Source of the DNA: a virus
Strand: one strand, 5' to 3'
Length of the DNA stretch: 26,377 bases
IMG/VR virus record: IMGVR_UViG_3300045135_000943
Coordinates: 1-26,377 of that record
The notes below the pieces were generated by a model. The model was not told the DNA's origin, made no database searches, and saw nothing but the letters and a program-made list of their open reading frames with translations. Below are positions 6,604 to 15,294 of the stretch, in pieces. Both the position numbers and the translations under genes were made by a program. The stretch's first letter is position 1. The number at the start of each line of letters is the position of its first letter.

Positions 6604-9566
6604 GCGATATTCTCGATAGTTCCACCAAACCCATTAAGCTGGCCAGTTATACCGCTATACGATGCCGCAAACTGATAAGCCAGCCTAAACTCGGTTGCCG
6701 TGCTTGTTTTGCCAAACGTGATGCTAAGGTTTCGCTCGTCTCGCGTACTGTTATTGCCCAGCGTAACCACCTTAAATACAGACGTTGATTCGGGTGAAAT
6801 CCATGTTCCTGAGCTAGTCCATACGTCTGGGTTGTAGTACATCGTATCGCCAGTAGTAAACAACGCCGTAGGATAGGCCGCGCCAATATAAGTTCGGTCA
6901 TTTACCGAGTCGTAGTAAACATCCACAACACTAGCCGCGCCACTCGATCCGTTAGATGTGTCAGATACAGCGCCAGCCGAATCGAAAAGGTCAATTTTGT
7001 TGCCATCGACATACACTAGCTGTAAAAACATTCTCGGGTAAGAAACATGCGTAACCGTGCCTATTGTTACCGTAGATGCACCCTTGCTTTTCTTTTGCAT
7101 AAACAAGTAAAGAAGCGGGGCAGATGGAAGCGAGTTTGAGTTTGACACGGTAAAGTTAACGCCTATATCTACTTTTTGACGCTTGTCTAAATTAAGCTCT
7201 GGCGCTGGCAACGAAAACGCCGTGCTGAATCCTGCAACATTAGATATAGATGCGTTTAGCTCAAGATACACTGGGTAAGTTTCTGTGACGTCACCAGTGA
7301 TCTTGTCAACGGTCAAAGAATTGGTGGCGATTTGTTGTGCGGTAATAGATCCATCGACCACTAGATCACCAGATATCAAGCTCGACACCTGATTCCACGC
7401 CGATCCCGTGTACTGCCATGCGTACGTAACATCAACAGCGCCAGTCGTATCTCGAGTGATAACCGTGTCACCAGTGCGCGGGTTTCGTCCTGCCGCAGTC
7501 ACAAACTCAGTTCCGCTGGGTGCCGCGTTATCGTCGGTCACAATGGTGAATAGGTCGTTAGCGTTAAGAACCTCGTTATCGCCAACAACTGTAGATCCCG
7601 AATCCTTGAGATCAGTCCCAATCGTAGCGCCTACCGTTGCATTGTCCGCAGGCTTATCGTCACCATCCACATCAGCCCAAGGGATTACGCCGACTGTGGC
7701 TGTGATGGTTGAATTGTCTTCGTTGGGGTTTCTATCTGATACAGCTGTCGCGTCTTCCCCTGTGGTGTAAGCCCTGGCGCGGACCCAGTACCATCTTTGA
7801 TCCCCCACCGCCACTTGGTCTGCCACGGTCGTACTATCGTGGATAAACTGGGTGCCGTTCACGGTGCCTAGCAGCACACGATTATTCCAGTCAGAATCTG
7901 GTGACGCGAATACTTCGATGTACAGTATTCCGTCCATGTTTTCTGGGTTGTCCCAGTTTAGCGTAATGTTCTTAAGCCCGGCTGTGGCCTGCAGGTTTTG
8001 CGGATCAGCAACGCCACGAAATCCTTCGACAATAGTTCCGCTTGACGTAATAGTTGAATATTCTGCGGTGGCTGGATCTGCATATGCGGCTTCATTGTCT
8101 TCACGCAAAGTCAAGCTAATACCACCATCACCTGAGTCGCTTAGCGTCCAAGCTAGGCACATGAAAACCTTGTTTGACCAGTTGAACTCATCCAGTGTCA
8201 GGCTGACTCGATCTCCGACCGCGACCTCCATCCCTTTAAGATTGACAGGTAGTGTGACAACCTTTTGCTGGTCTGATTGCTTGATTAGTTTATAAGCAAT
8301 GCGCTGCGCCATGTACCGATCATTCGTCATGGGCAGTTGAACTTCCTTGGTTAGAATCTCGCCATTATCGCGGTCCCTTGCTGAGTCAAGATAGACCTCG
8401 GGAAACTCGGTGGCCTTGTGATTCTGGGTTGGGTCAATAAACGTACCGTTAACAGTGTTAAAGCGGTCTGAGCGCTCCACAGATGTTTTCACCGACACGG
8501 CACCCATAAGGCTGTCTTCATCCAAAGAAACCGTTGGCTCCTCGTACACACCAGCCCGGATCACAAATTGACCATTGGTGTAAGTCAGCATGCCGTTCAT
8601 TGCTGACAGTATTTTATTGATATTGGTCTTATGGGTGTCAGTAGCAAATAAGACGCCATTACAGGTAAAGCGCTTTTGATTGCCGCCAGGGGTTGTGTAT
8701 GCGCCCATAACCAGTGCATCGCAAGCATCAGCGGCAGTTGACACCGAGTCCCAATCAATACGGCTTGAACTAATTGACATACCAAATTTGGTATTGGTCA
8801 GATAGTCAGCCAGGCATAATGCCGGGTTATCGCTCCAGGCAGTAGTGGCTGTTCTAGGATCATAAACCTTGCGACCCTTAACTAGCGCCTTAATTGCTTG
8901 CGGCGTGTACTTGTCCCAGGTTGCCTGGCTGTCGTCTTTCATCAGCCAGTGTGTTGATATGTAAGCCAGCCCAGTGCCTTTATGGTTTGCTGTATACGAA
9001 CCAAATGCAGTGACTAGGTCTGCGTCAGCTGTTTGACCCGAAGCGCCTAAATGTTTATTGATCTTGCAGATGTTGTAGCCAAAATCTATGCCATCTTGAT
9101 CGTTAAACTGGTTGCCACCCGTTGGACCAAAAATCCCTGACGTGACAAATCCATTGCCGTCAATATTGCTGCTTGATATCACTTCATTATCAAAGTGGAT
9201 ATCTGTAATTGCCTCAACCTCGTGCCCAGCCAAGACAACGGCATGCGCCATAACGCGGTTCTTTGATCCGTATACACCGACAAAGGATATCGGCCCGGAT
9301 ACCAGCGCTTCGCCATAGATGATCTTCTGTGGCTCAATGGTGCTTCTGACGGTGCGCTGCCGAGATGCGTCTGTATCCATCTTTGGCATTTCGTACAAGT
9401 TGGAGATAAGCTTGTTGGCAATGGTGGCGCCCGCCACGATGGCGGTAACACCAGCAATAAAACCAACGGCTGTTGTCGTAATGGCAACTGCGCCAAAGGT
9501 AATAGCGGATGTCGCCGCTATGCCAACCGCCGCAATTAAGTTATAAGCTATTGTTAATGCCGCCAT
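6600..9566 (-). CDS. Tail tip / host specificity protein J-like
   Basis: A 988-residue protein in the position of lambda J, directly after a K-like peptidase gene. The N-terminus is strongly hydrophobic and Ala/Thr-rich (about residues 5-52), as in many J-type proteins of this group. It is followed by EPQKIIYGEALVSGPISFVG, the central tip domains, a fibronectin type III-like domain (about 525-625, with LKNITLNWDNPEN), and a segment SITAQQIATNSLTVDKI typical of the J C-terminal hinge. The C-terminal 200 residues are beta-rich. I chose the ATG at 9566 rather than an upstream in-frame start at 9629 because it has a GGGTTGGA ribosome-binding site and the upstream 21 residues overlap the previous gene and look uncoded. 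It overlaps that gene by 13 bases. The role is assembly of the tail tip and receptor contact. Confidence 0.85.
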   Translation of the reverse strand: MAALTIAYNLIAAVGIAATSAITFGAVAITTTAVGFIAGVTAIVAGATIANKLISNLYEMPKMDTDASRQRTVRSTIEPQKIIYGEALVSGPISFVGVYGSKNRVMAHAVVLAGHEVEAITDIHFDNEVISSSNIDGNGFVTSGIFGPTGGNQFNDQDGIDFGYNICKINKHLGASGQTADADLVTAFGSYTANHKGTGLAYISTHWLMKDDSQATWDKYTPQAIKALVKGRKVYDPRTATTAWSDNPALCLADYLTNTKFGMSISSSRIDWDSVSTAADACDALVMGAYTTPGGNQKRFTCNGVLFATDTHKTNINKILSAMNGMLTYTNGQFVIRAGVYEEPTVSLDEDSLMGAVSVKTSVERSDRFNTVNGTFIDPTQNHKATEFPEVYLDSARDRDNGEILTKEVQLPMTNDRYMAQRIAYKLIKQSDQQKVVTLPVNLKGMEVAVGDRVSLTLDEFNWSNKVFMCLAWTLSDSGDGGISLTLREDNEAAYADPATAEYSTITSSGTIVEGFRGVADPQNLQATAGLKNITLNWDNPENMDGILYIEVFASPDSDWNNRVLLGTVNGTQFIHDSTTVADQVAVGDQRWYWVRARAYTTGEDATAVSDRNPNEDNSTITATVGVIPWADVDGDDKPADNATVGATIGTDLKDSGSTVVGDNEVLNANDLFTIVTDDNAAPSGTEFVTAAGRNPRTGDTVITRDTTGAVDVTYAWQYTGSAWNQVSSLISGDLVVDGSITAQQIATNSLTVDKITGDVTETYPVYLELNASISNVAGFSTAFSLPAPELNLDKRQKVDIGVNFTVSNSNSLPSAPLLYLFMQKKSKGASTVTIGTVTHVSYPRMFLQLVYVDGNKIDLFDSAGAVSDTSNGSSGAASVVDVYYDSVNDRTYIGAAYPTALFTTGDTMYYNPDVWTSSGTWISPESTSVFKVVTLGNNSTRDERNLSITFGKTSTATEFRLAYQFAASYSGITGQLNGFGGTIENIA

Positions 9567-9964
9567 AAATTCCAACCCGTTACAAGATATTTTTCGGATA
9601 CTTCTGCGAGACCCTTTTTGGTCACGCAAACAATATTGTCGCCGTACCTAATCCCCATTAGCTCGCCAATAATTGGCACCTTAACAAGGCATGGGTCACC
9701 TTGTTCTGGATAGCGTCTTGTCTTGAAGATGCTATCCATAAGCGGCTCAAAACCGCCGTACAGCCCAATAATATCATAGGCCGACTTCTCGCTCGAATAG
9801 GTAATAAATCGCTTGTAGTCGCGTCCTGTTAGCTCAGACGCCATATGGGCGACAAACGCGCAACAATCAGAATCCCCATACTTGAAGTCGCGCCGCTTCC
9901 AGGTGAGTAGCGCGCGTTGAACATCAATACGTGAAATTGGGGATGCTAATAATTGTGTCGTCAC
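9554..9964 (-). CDS. NlpC/P60-like tail protein (DUF6950-type, lambda K position)
   Basis: A 136-residue protein. The motif FKYGDSDCCAFVAHMASE (C34/C35) is the expected catalytic-cysteine segment of this NlpC/P60-related family. A later hydrophobic strand and IRYGDNIVCVT could carry the histidine partner region, but a catalytic His is not obvious. Proteins of this type take the lambda K position, between the L-like and J-like genes, and are thought to be cell-wall peptidases or tail-tip structural pieces. The start is a GTG at 9964, inside the end of the previous gene (41-base overlap). Loss of a clear His leaves open that it is structural only. Confidence 0.75.
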   Translation of the reverse strand: MTTQLLASPISRIDVQRALLTWKRRDFKYGDSDCCAFVAHMASELTGRDYKRFITYSSEKSAYDIIGLYGGFEPLMDSIFKTRRYPEQGDPCLVKVPIIGELMGIRYGDNIVCVTKKGLAEVSEKYLVTGWNLWRH

Positions 9965-10553
9965 GTCCGCCGCCAGTAAGATTTTCAGACTTGTTGCTTT
10001 TCCACAGAATCTTAACGCCTTCTATGTCCTTCAAGAACTCAAAGAACAGGTCACTTGAATCCGTTTTCTGCTGCTGCGCATGGGTGTACTTTAGGTTGGA
10101 TGATCGGTCAAACTTGGCCAGCTCAGATTCACAAGTAATTGTTATCGCGTCGCCGTTTGAAGATCCTGCGGTTATGGTCATTACATCCATAAAGCCAGAC
10201 CAGACCTGCACCGGTGTATCTATGAGCGCATCGTCTTCATTGAGCGCACCAAGATAGATAGTAACGTCTCGCATGAAGTAGTCTTCGGTCAACGCGGCAG
10301 CAGACATTGTTGGGTCTAAGGCGGACAAAGTTAAGCTAATAGAATAAGGACTAACCTCAGCGCCTTCTTGTATGGATGAGATTGATCCAAAACTGCCAAC
10401 ACCAAGCCAGTCATGGCCGCCCCAAGTATAGGTACCAATGCCGTCGTGAGCGTAAGCGGTGCCTGATGCAAAGTCCATTTCGGCAAACATTATAATCTTT
10501 ACGGTCTGCTCAGTTAATGCATTCTTCAGGGAGGTGGAGAAGCTTCGACTCAT
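9924..10553 (-). CDS. Tail-tip protein, DUF2163-like (lambda L position)
   Basis: A 209-residue protein starting MSRSFSTSLKNAL. It contains AEMDFASGTAYAHDGIGTYTW, a beta-rich core and a WSGFMDVMTIT segment, the pattern of the DUF2163 tail proteins (as in gene transfer agents and many siphophages), which form part of the hub around the tail tip. No enzyme motif is seen. It overlaps the preceding gene by four bases and the K-like gene by 41 bases. Placement between an M-like protein and a peptidase-like protein supports a tip assembly role. Confidence 0.75.
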   Translation of the reverse strand: MSRSFSTSLKNALTEQTVKIIMFAEMDFASGTAYAHDGIGTYTWGGHDWLGVGSFGSISSIQEGAEVSPYSISLTLSALDPTMSAAALTEDYFMRDVTIYLGALNEDDALIDTPVQVWSGFMDVMTITAGSSNGDAITITCESELAKFDRSSNLKYTHAQQQKTDSSDLFFEFLKDIEGVKILWKSNKSENLTGGGRDDTIISIPNFTY

Positions 10554-11152
10554 GCCAATACATCCTCAATCGCTTCAATCGTAATGTTAGACACGTACAG
10601 GCTTTGCGTTGACCATGCAGGGTTGTTTGTCATCATAAACACACCATAAGGCGCGGCGTATTCAATTGATTCATCGTTGTCCGGGCTTTTTCGTATCGGT
10701 GGCGCGATAGGAATATTCAACACGCCACTTGCACTCGAATCAACGTCTGCTGTAACTATGTGCAACTCATTGTTAAATGATATATAGTCGCCAGCCGCAA
10801 AATACGTTGACTGACTGGCCGTCGCACCATCGGCCAAAAGTGTCGAACCTGTTTGGCCCGCACCCTGTACCTTTGGCGTTTGTGGCGGGATCGCCGTTCC
10901 GTATCTTACGGCACCATAATCCGAGATTCTCATCCTATGAGTTTGGCCGTCAAGCTTGGAAATAAACGCCTGCAGCTCGGATCGCTGTGCGCCAGTCAGG
11001 TTGGAAAACGTCATTGTCGTCTTCCAATATGACCCCTTACGCGATACGGTTTGGATCGCACCAGATAGTGGCGACTGGAACGTCTTAGTATTCGTCACTA
11101 ACTCAAATGTCTGCCGAGTCGGTGTAATGTCCGGGAAGTTATACGTCGCCAT
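10550..11152 (-). CDS. Distal tail / minor tail protein (lambda M position)
   Basis: A 200-residue beta-rich protein starting MATYNFPDITPTRQTFELV. It has a central RMRISDYGAVRYG and a Gly/Thr-rich loop (QGAGQTGSTLLADGATASQ, about 113-131). It directly follows the tape measure gene, where siphophages encode distal tail proteins. The N-terminal part (QTVSRKGSYWKTTMTFSN) resembles the tail-fold that rings the end of the tube. The start overlaps the tape measure stop by one base. The family is not named here because I cannot fix it from memory. Confidence 0.7.
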   Translation of the reverse strand: MATYNFPDITPTRQTFELVTNTKTFQSPLSGAIQTVSRKGSYWKTTMTFSNLTGAQRSELQAFISKLDGQTHRMRISDYGAVRYGTAIPPQTPKVQGAGQTGSTLLADGATASQSTYFAAGDYISFNNELHIVTADVDSSASGVLNIPIAPPIRKSPDNDESIEYAAPYGVFMMTNNPAWSTQSLYVSNITIEAIEDVLA

Positions 11153-13389
11153 TATACTAACCTTTGTCTACGCAGCAGGTCTTGAACTTGCTTGACTGTC
11201 TGCTGTGATGTGATCTCCATTGCCGCTACGATCTTCTGATCGACCTCTGGGCCTGAACCACTAGCGTCGATGTTATTGACGATAGTAACGCCGCCCATGT
11301 TTTGGTTCTTAGTGTGATCGATTACTGTTTCATTGGGGTGAAGGATAGCCGGGAATCCACCCTTGCCGTCAAGCCCGCCAGAACGCGGTCCAGCGCCTGT
11401 GAAGCCGCCACCCTCGAACGATTGAGCTTTGATCTGGGCAACCTGTGCCATACCGTTAGCGACCGCTAGGGCGGCGAATACAGGGCCGAGAGGCATACCG
11501 TAAGACGCCAATGCCTTCGTAGCTGCCGTGTGTGTGTTCATAATCGCCTGGGCGATCTGTACAGCTTTCTGCAAGGCAAACGCTTTCTTGTTGTATCTTG
11601 AAATACCAGATAGCTGACTATCAAGCTCACCCAGTACAAAGGTCGTCTTATCGCGCTCGGTCTTCTTCTCGAACTCGGCTCTCTGCCTTGACCCTTCGAT
11701 CTGGGCTCTTTCCAAATCAGAGACATCGCCCTCTTTCATCCTAGCGTTAATGATCGCTTCAGCAGTCTCGTTGGCGATAGCTTTTCGGATCTCAGCATAG
11801 GATCTTGATAGCTGAATACCAGCCTCTTCTGCCTCTTTTAGTGCATCAAGCTTCTGCTGCTCTCGTGATCGGATTTGGTCGATCTCTGACATGGTATCGA
11901 ATTCAACTTTTTGGGCGGCAGAGCGAATCTTTTCTTGCTCTTTTGCTTGACGGTCAATCTCAGCCAAAATGCCAGACTGCACTTCAGACAAGGCATCTGC
12001 GTAGCGTTGCTCCTCTTTAATGCGAGCATCAACAGATTTTTGCTGTAGCGCCGCTAGGTCGGCAAAATACTTCTCATTGAGACGACGCTGTAGATCCAGG
12101 GTCTCTTCTACGCTCAGCTCAGTGTTTTGAGTAAGCTGATCAAAGTTCTTGCGATAGTCCTCGTTGAGCTTCTCGAGGTCGGTCATAAGGCTTCTGCGCA
12201 AAGACTCAATATCGCTAGTCACCTTCTCAAAGCCGGGATCAATTTCTGTATTGTTGAATTCTTCTATGGCAGCGGGAAGGCCTTTGCCGATGACCTCTCT
12301 CAGGAACTCGGCTTGGTCTTCGGCGGATTTCATCTCATGCATTGAAGAGACAACAGAGTGCGCAAAATTAACAAATGCCTCATTTCCAGCTTTGGTTCCA
12401 GATGCCATCTCGAGCAACTGGTCCTGAACCATTGCAAACCCTTCGCCGCCGCCAAGCTGCGCTAGTTGAAGAGCAGACGCTAAATCTTTTGCTTCGTCAA
12501 CTGTTAGGCCAAATTCATTCTTTAGAGATTTTACTGCTGCTTCTCGCCTAGCCACCGCAGTTTGATCAGATCCCGCCGCATCTAAATCCTGAATACCTTT
12601 TTTAAGGCGATTTACGCTAGACCCAAACGCCTCATTCGCAAGCAAAGTAGCGTTCATAGCCTGCAAGTAATTCTTCTGCAAAGTAATCTTGGCTAGATCT
12701 TCAGATGATTTGGCTAAGTCAATAAAGTCTTGAGTTAGGGATCGGGTACCAGTAGCCACCTCCAAATTAATGGTATTGGCAAGGTCGCCCATTACCTTCT
12801 CTAGTTCACTAGCAACCTTCTTGGTCTTCTCGGACTCTGTAAAGAACACCGACATTGCGGCGGCAATAGCAATAACGGCACCAGCCATGGCTCCGCTCGG
12901 CCCCAATACAGAAGCAATCTGCGAGCCCTGCTGACCAAAGACCAGCATTGCATCGGTGCCCATCTGCATCTGAACTGCAATATCCTGGAACTGGTGGCCA
13001 AGCTGACCCGCCATGCCTCGAAGCTGTCGAGATCTACGCTGTCCGTCGGTTAAGGCTTGGTTGTTGCGATGCTGAGCCGCAGTCGCCATATCGGTTGCGT
13101 GAGCGGCGTTCATCTCAGCCATTTGCTTCTGGCGCAACTCGTTGGCTGAGTTTTGCAGGGTTTTTATGCGCCGAATCTCAGACAAGCTCGCACCATCAAG
13201 CGCCGCCTTGGCGCGCTGCATGGCGTCCTTGCCCTTCTTAAGCTCAATGTTTTGCAGGCGAAGAGAGTTGATTAAACGATCAGTGGAGCCGCTAGCGCCT
13301 TTGGTCTTCTTGGCAATCTTATCAAGAGATGCGCTAGCGTTGTCTTTTACCGCGAAGTCTAGAAGGACTACGCCGCCTGTATTTGCCAT
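11152..13389 (-). CDS. Tail length tape measure protein
   Basis: A 745-residue protein, much of it alpha-helical and charged. The segment MAGQLGHQFQDIAVQMQM at about residues 126-143, followed by FGQQGSQIASVLGPSGAMAG and a hydrophobic helix to about residue 183, is the classical N-terminal signature of lambda-family tape measures (prophage tail length TMP). Long coiled-coil stretches (about 390-590) fill the tube. A Gly-rich C-terminal part (FEGGGFTGAGPRSGGLDG) and a final helix follow. At roughly 0.15 nm per residue the predicted tail is near 110 nm. It begins inside the frameshifted part of the chaperone gene (56-base overlap), an arrangement conserved in siphophages. Confidence 0.93.
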   Translation of the reverse strand: MANTGGVVLLDFAVKDNASASLDKIAKKTKGASGSTDRLINSLRLQNIELKKGKDAMQRAKAALDGASLSEIRRIKTLQNSANELRQKQMAEMNAAHATDMATAAQHRNNQALTDGQRRSRQLRGMAGQLGHQFQDIAVQMQMGTDAMLVFGQQGSQIASVLGPSGAMAGAVIAIAAAMSVFFTESEKTKKVASELEKVMGDLANTINLEVATGTRSLTQDFIDLAKSSEDLAKITLQKNYLQAMNATLLANEAFGSSVNRLKKGIQDLDAAGSDQTAVARREAAVKSLKNEFGLTVDEAKDLASALQLAQLGGGEGFAMVQDQLLEMASGTKAGNEAFVNFAHSVVSSMHEMKSAEDQAEFLREVIGKGLPAAIEEFNNTEIDPGFEKVTSDIESLRRSLMTDLEKLNEDYRKNFDQLTQNTELSVEETLDLQRRLNEKYFADLAALQQKSVDARIKEEQRYADALSEVQSGILAEIDRQAKEQEKIRSAAQKVEFDTMSEIDQIRSREQQKLDALKEAEEAGIQLSRSYAEIRKAIANETAEAIINARMKEGDVSDLERAQIEGSRQRAEFEKKTERDKTTFVLGELDSQLSGISRYNKKAFALQKAVQIAQAIMNTHTAATKALASYGMPLGPVFAALAVANGMAQVAQIKAQSFEGGGFTGAGPRSGGLDGKGGFPAILHPNETVIDHTKNQNMGGVTIVNNIDASGSGPEVDQKIVAAMEITSQQTVKQVQDLLRRQRLV

Positions 13390-13869
13390 CGTTTTTCTGC
13401 CTCTCAGCCTTGATGTTTAAGTACGTAAACCAATGGTTATACTCATCGGCTGTCATTTCCAGAACTGTCGAAAGAGGCTGACCAAGGTGCTCCGCAAGAT
13501 GATACATGTAGTATAACTCGGTCGGCTCTCCTTGATCATTAGTTAGTTTTTTTCGCGATCCTCTTCAGTCTCGCCACTAACCTGCAACACGAAGTTTGCC
13601 AATTTCGCAACAATGTCTGGGTCAACACTGCGACGAAGCTTAACCTTGTCGCCAATATCAAACACCGCATTGCCTTCAGCATCTGTTAGGCCAAAGATGA
13701 CGGCGTACACCATGTAGTCTGCGGTATCGCCATCAGCTCGAGCCAACCACTTAGATCGGTCTTCCAGGGTGAGGTTTTTGCTATAAAGCTCAACACCCCA
13801 CTCTGAAACCTCAATCTTACGGACGGCCTTTGAGCTAAAATGCTCTACCGCCTTATCGATTAATGACAT
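13334..13869 (-). CDS. Frameshifted tail assembly chaperone (gpGT-like), -1 product
   Basis: The 0-frame runs from 13869 to the slippery site, then shifts -1 and continues to a TAG at 13336-13334, giving about 178 residues: 108 shared with the short form plus 70 more. The added part contains ELYYMYHLAEHLGQPL and a Trp in DEYNHWFTYL, a pattern (small helical T domain with leucines, MTxDEY and W) I recognise in gpT-like domains that contact the tape measure. The end overlaps the tape measure start. In lambda and most long-tailed phages the G:GT ratio set by the shift is needed for tail assembly, with the longer form recruiting the tape measure. Neither frame alone would explain this sequence. 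Confidence 0.85.
13543..13869 (-). CDS. Tail assembly chaperone, short form (gpG-like)
   Basis: A 108-residue protein starting MSLIDKAVEHFSSKAVRK and ending ETEEDREKN. It lies between the tail tube gene and the tape measure gene, the place of lambda gpG. A charged helical protein with a segment VELYSKNLTLEDRSKWLARA matches the tail assembly chaperone family. Its last sense codons contain the frameshift signal, after which a -1 read-through makes the long form described separately. It starts one base after the tube gene stop. Confidence 0.88.
   Translation of the reverse strand: MSLIDKAVEHFSSKAVRKIEVSEWGVELYSKNLTLEDRSKWLARADGDTADYMVYAVIFGLTDAEGNAVFDIGDKVKLRRSVDPDIVAKLANFVLQVSGETEEDREKN
13546..13552 (-). 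promoter_or_regulatory. Programmed -1 ribosomal frameshift site A-AAA-AAC
   Basis: Reading the minus strand, the 0-frame is GAA AAA AAC TAA, so the heptamer A AAA AAC fits X XXY YYZ exactly, and the stop codon follows at once. A seventh A precedes it. Slipping one base back continues the open frame for another 70 codons. A pause-inducing structure further on is not obvious to me by eye, but the adjacent stop itself could help. This site type is well established for chaperone frameshifts. Confidence 0.9.
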
Positions 13870-13870
13870 A

Positions 13871-14260
13871 TTACGCTACCGTAGATTCCGTCAATGCGCC
13901 GTTGCCGGTTGCTGAGAACGAAGCCTCAACCAGGCCATCAAACGAAGCGCTCTGGCTTACTGAGCTAATGATCGCAGTGCCGCTCCAATAAACCGCACCA
14001 GAAGTGTCTTCTGAGTACAGGTTTAAGGTAACCTCAGTGCCCACATCAAGCGCCAACTGACCGTTGGTGTCGGTGTCGTCCCAGTATGCATTGAATGACG
14101 CAGTCCAAGACTTTTGGGTCGCCTTGTTGCTCATCCATGCGTCGCCCATGACAGTGTCATTAACCACTTCGCTGGTCTGCTCTACTGACCAGTCGCGGAT
14201 TTCAGCAACGGCATTTGCGCCGATTTTTACCGCTCCGTCTTTACCTACTCGTGTTGCCAT
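13871..14260 (-). CDS. Major tail tube protein (lambda V-like)
   Basis: A 129-residue beta-rich protein, starting MATRVGKDGAVKIGANAVAE. It has the tail-tube pattern of an N-terminal strand pair, a central WMSNKATQKSWTASFNAYWDD and a C-terminal FDGLVEASFSATGNGALTE. The SWTASFNAYWDDTDT segment is common among marine and gene-transfer-agent-like tube proteins. It sits directly before the chaperone, the standard place. The start ATG has a GGAGATGAG ribosome-binding region. It polymerises into the tail tube around the tape measure. The product should be one of the most abundant in the tail. Confidence 0.85.
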   Translation of the reverse strand: MATRVGKDGAVKIGANAVAEIRDWSVEQTSEVVNDTVMGDAWMSNKATQKSWTASFNAYWDDTDTNGQLALDVGTEVTLNLYSEDTSGAVYWSGTAIISSVSQSASFDGLVEASFSATGNGALTESTVA

Positions 14261-14270
14261 CTCTCATCTC

Positions 14271-14708
14271 CTAAGAGTTAATTGAACCTTCTGTTGAGTG
14301 GTATTTTACCTCAACCGTTAAAATTCCGATACCCACCGGCTGATCGCCATCGCCAGAAAACTGCGAGTTGAATGCGGTAACCTTGGTGTCCTTGGCCAAA
14401 CCGCTGCGATCAACGTCGGTATAAAGCGCATCTTCGATCTGTGCGCATATCGTATCAAGGGTGGTGTCATAGTTAGCCACCGCACTGACATAGACCTCTA
14501 TTGTCAGCGTTAATATTCTTTCCTGCGTTCTCGGCAGGCCCATGGTCAGATAGGCTGTGTTTTCACTATCTGCGTACACAGTAATGCCGGGCAGGCTAGC
14601 GCTCGATATCGGGTAGAGACGGGAGGCAAACACGTTGCTACCAGTCAATGAAAGCCCGGTAATCGCGGTCACTACGTCGTTTCTGATTGACGTCCTAATG
14701 TGAGCCAT
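14271..14708 (-). CDS. Tail terminator / minor tail protein U-like
   Basis: A 145-residue protein with MAHIRTSIRNDVVTAITGL at the start, a segment LPGITVYADSENTAY, and TLTIEVYVSA. This is the pattern of lambda gpU-type tail terminators (short N-terminal helix, then beta strands), which cap the tail tube. It starts by one-base overlap with the previous stop and ends 10 bases before the tube gene. No gpZ-like gene lies between it and the head-tail joining gene, in contrast to lambda. Confidence 0.75.
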   Translation of the reverse strand: MAHIRTSIRNDVVTAITGLSLTGSNVFASRLYPISSASLPGITVYADSENTAYLTMGLPRTQERILTLTIEVYVSAVANYDTTLDTICAQIEDALYTDVDRSGLAKDTKVTAFNSQFSGDGDQPVGIGILTVEVKYHSTEGSINS

Positions 14709-15013
14709 TACTGCCTCTCGAGCATAATATCGGTAAACCCAGTTCCGTCGCCCATGATAACCCGAACGATGTAAGTTACTGAATTTATTACCATTTGGTC
14801 GCCTTCCTGAGCGCTTGAGACGTCAGCGGTGCGACACAAAACATGCGGCTGCGTTAACGCGACAGGAATGTTCCCGCCAGCGTCAACCGCCTCGTAGGCA
14901 TTGTCAAATATGCCAACGATTGACACTTGAGTACCGCCAACCGGCGTATAGAGCACCGTGTCGCCAAAATCGGCGAGCATGATCTCCCTATCGTCAGCGG
15001 TCTCGACTGCCAT
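14708..15013 (-). CDS. Head-tail joining protein (gpFII-like)
   Basis: A 101-residue protein starting MAVETADDREIMLADFGDTV. It contains RTADVSSAQEGDQMVINSV and ends in VRVIMGDGTGFTDIMLERQ. This layout (short, DxG turn, DxMxIN, C-terminal D-M-x-LER) resembles head-tail joining proteins of the lambda FII type, which sit on the head connector and receive the tail. It lies between a 77-residue capsid-neighbour gene and the tail terminator, consistent with that role. One-base overlaps on both sides. Confidence 0.7.
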   Translation of the reverse strand: MAVETADDREIMLADFGDTVLYTPVGGTQVSIVGIFDNAYEAVDAGGNIPVALTQPHVLCRTADVSSAQEGDQMVINSVTYIVRVIMGDGTGFTDIMLERQ

Positions 15014-15246
15014 TACTCTTCTTCAGCCTCTACGGCCTCTTCAACCTTCTTAACCTTAGCTCGGCGCTTTGGTTTAGTCTCTACGTTGAGACCTATAGAG
15101 CGGTCTTCAAGCTTGCTCTCATCGTGCGGAACAACCCGGCCAATGCCCATCAGGTTTTCTGCTAATTCTTTGTCAAGCTCCACTACATCGCCCACTTTGT
15201 GGGTAGAGCCCTTGATCACACATGATCGAATTACTTCGTATTTCAT
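15013..15246 (-). CDS. Small head-region protein of unknown function
   Basis: A 77-residue protein with a folded N-terminal domain (about residues 1-45, KYEVIRSCVIKGSTHKVGDV) and a highly charged C-terminal tail (KPKRRAKVKKVEEAVEAEEE), which is basic then acidic and probably disordered. Small proteins of this type are widespread just after capsid genes, and their function is usually unassigned. It follows a hairpin structure after the capsid gene. It may be a minor capsid or head-tail accessory factor, which I cannot establish. Confidence 0.65.
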   Translation of the reverse strand: MKYEVIRSCVIKGSTHKVGDVVELDKELAENLMGIGRVVPHDESKLEDRSIGLNVETKPKRRAKVKKVEEAVEAEEE

Positions 15247-15263
15247 ATTCTGTCTCCGTGGAG

Positions 15264-15286
15264 AAAACCTCCCCCGGAGGGGAGGT
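15264..15286 (-). terminator. Hairpin terminator or attenuator after the capsid gene
   Basis: On the minus strand ACCTCCCC is followed by a TCCG loop and GGGGAGGT, an 8-bp stem, then TTTCTCC. This looks like a weak rho-independent terminator or partial attenuator. It lies 8 bases after the capsid stop and before the next start. Partial termination would keep capsid messenger above the downstream genes. The T-tract is short, so it may instead stabilise the 3' end of a processed transcript. Confidence 0.55.
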
Positions 15287-15294
15287 CATATCGT

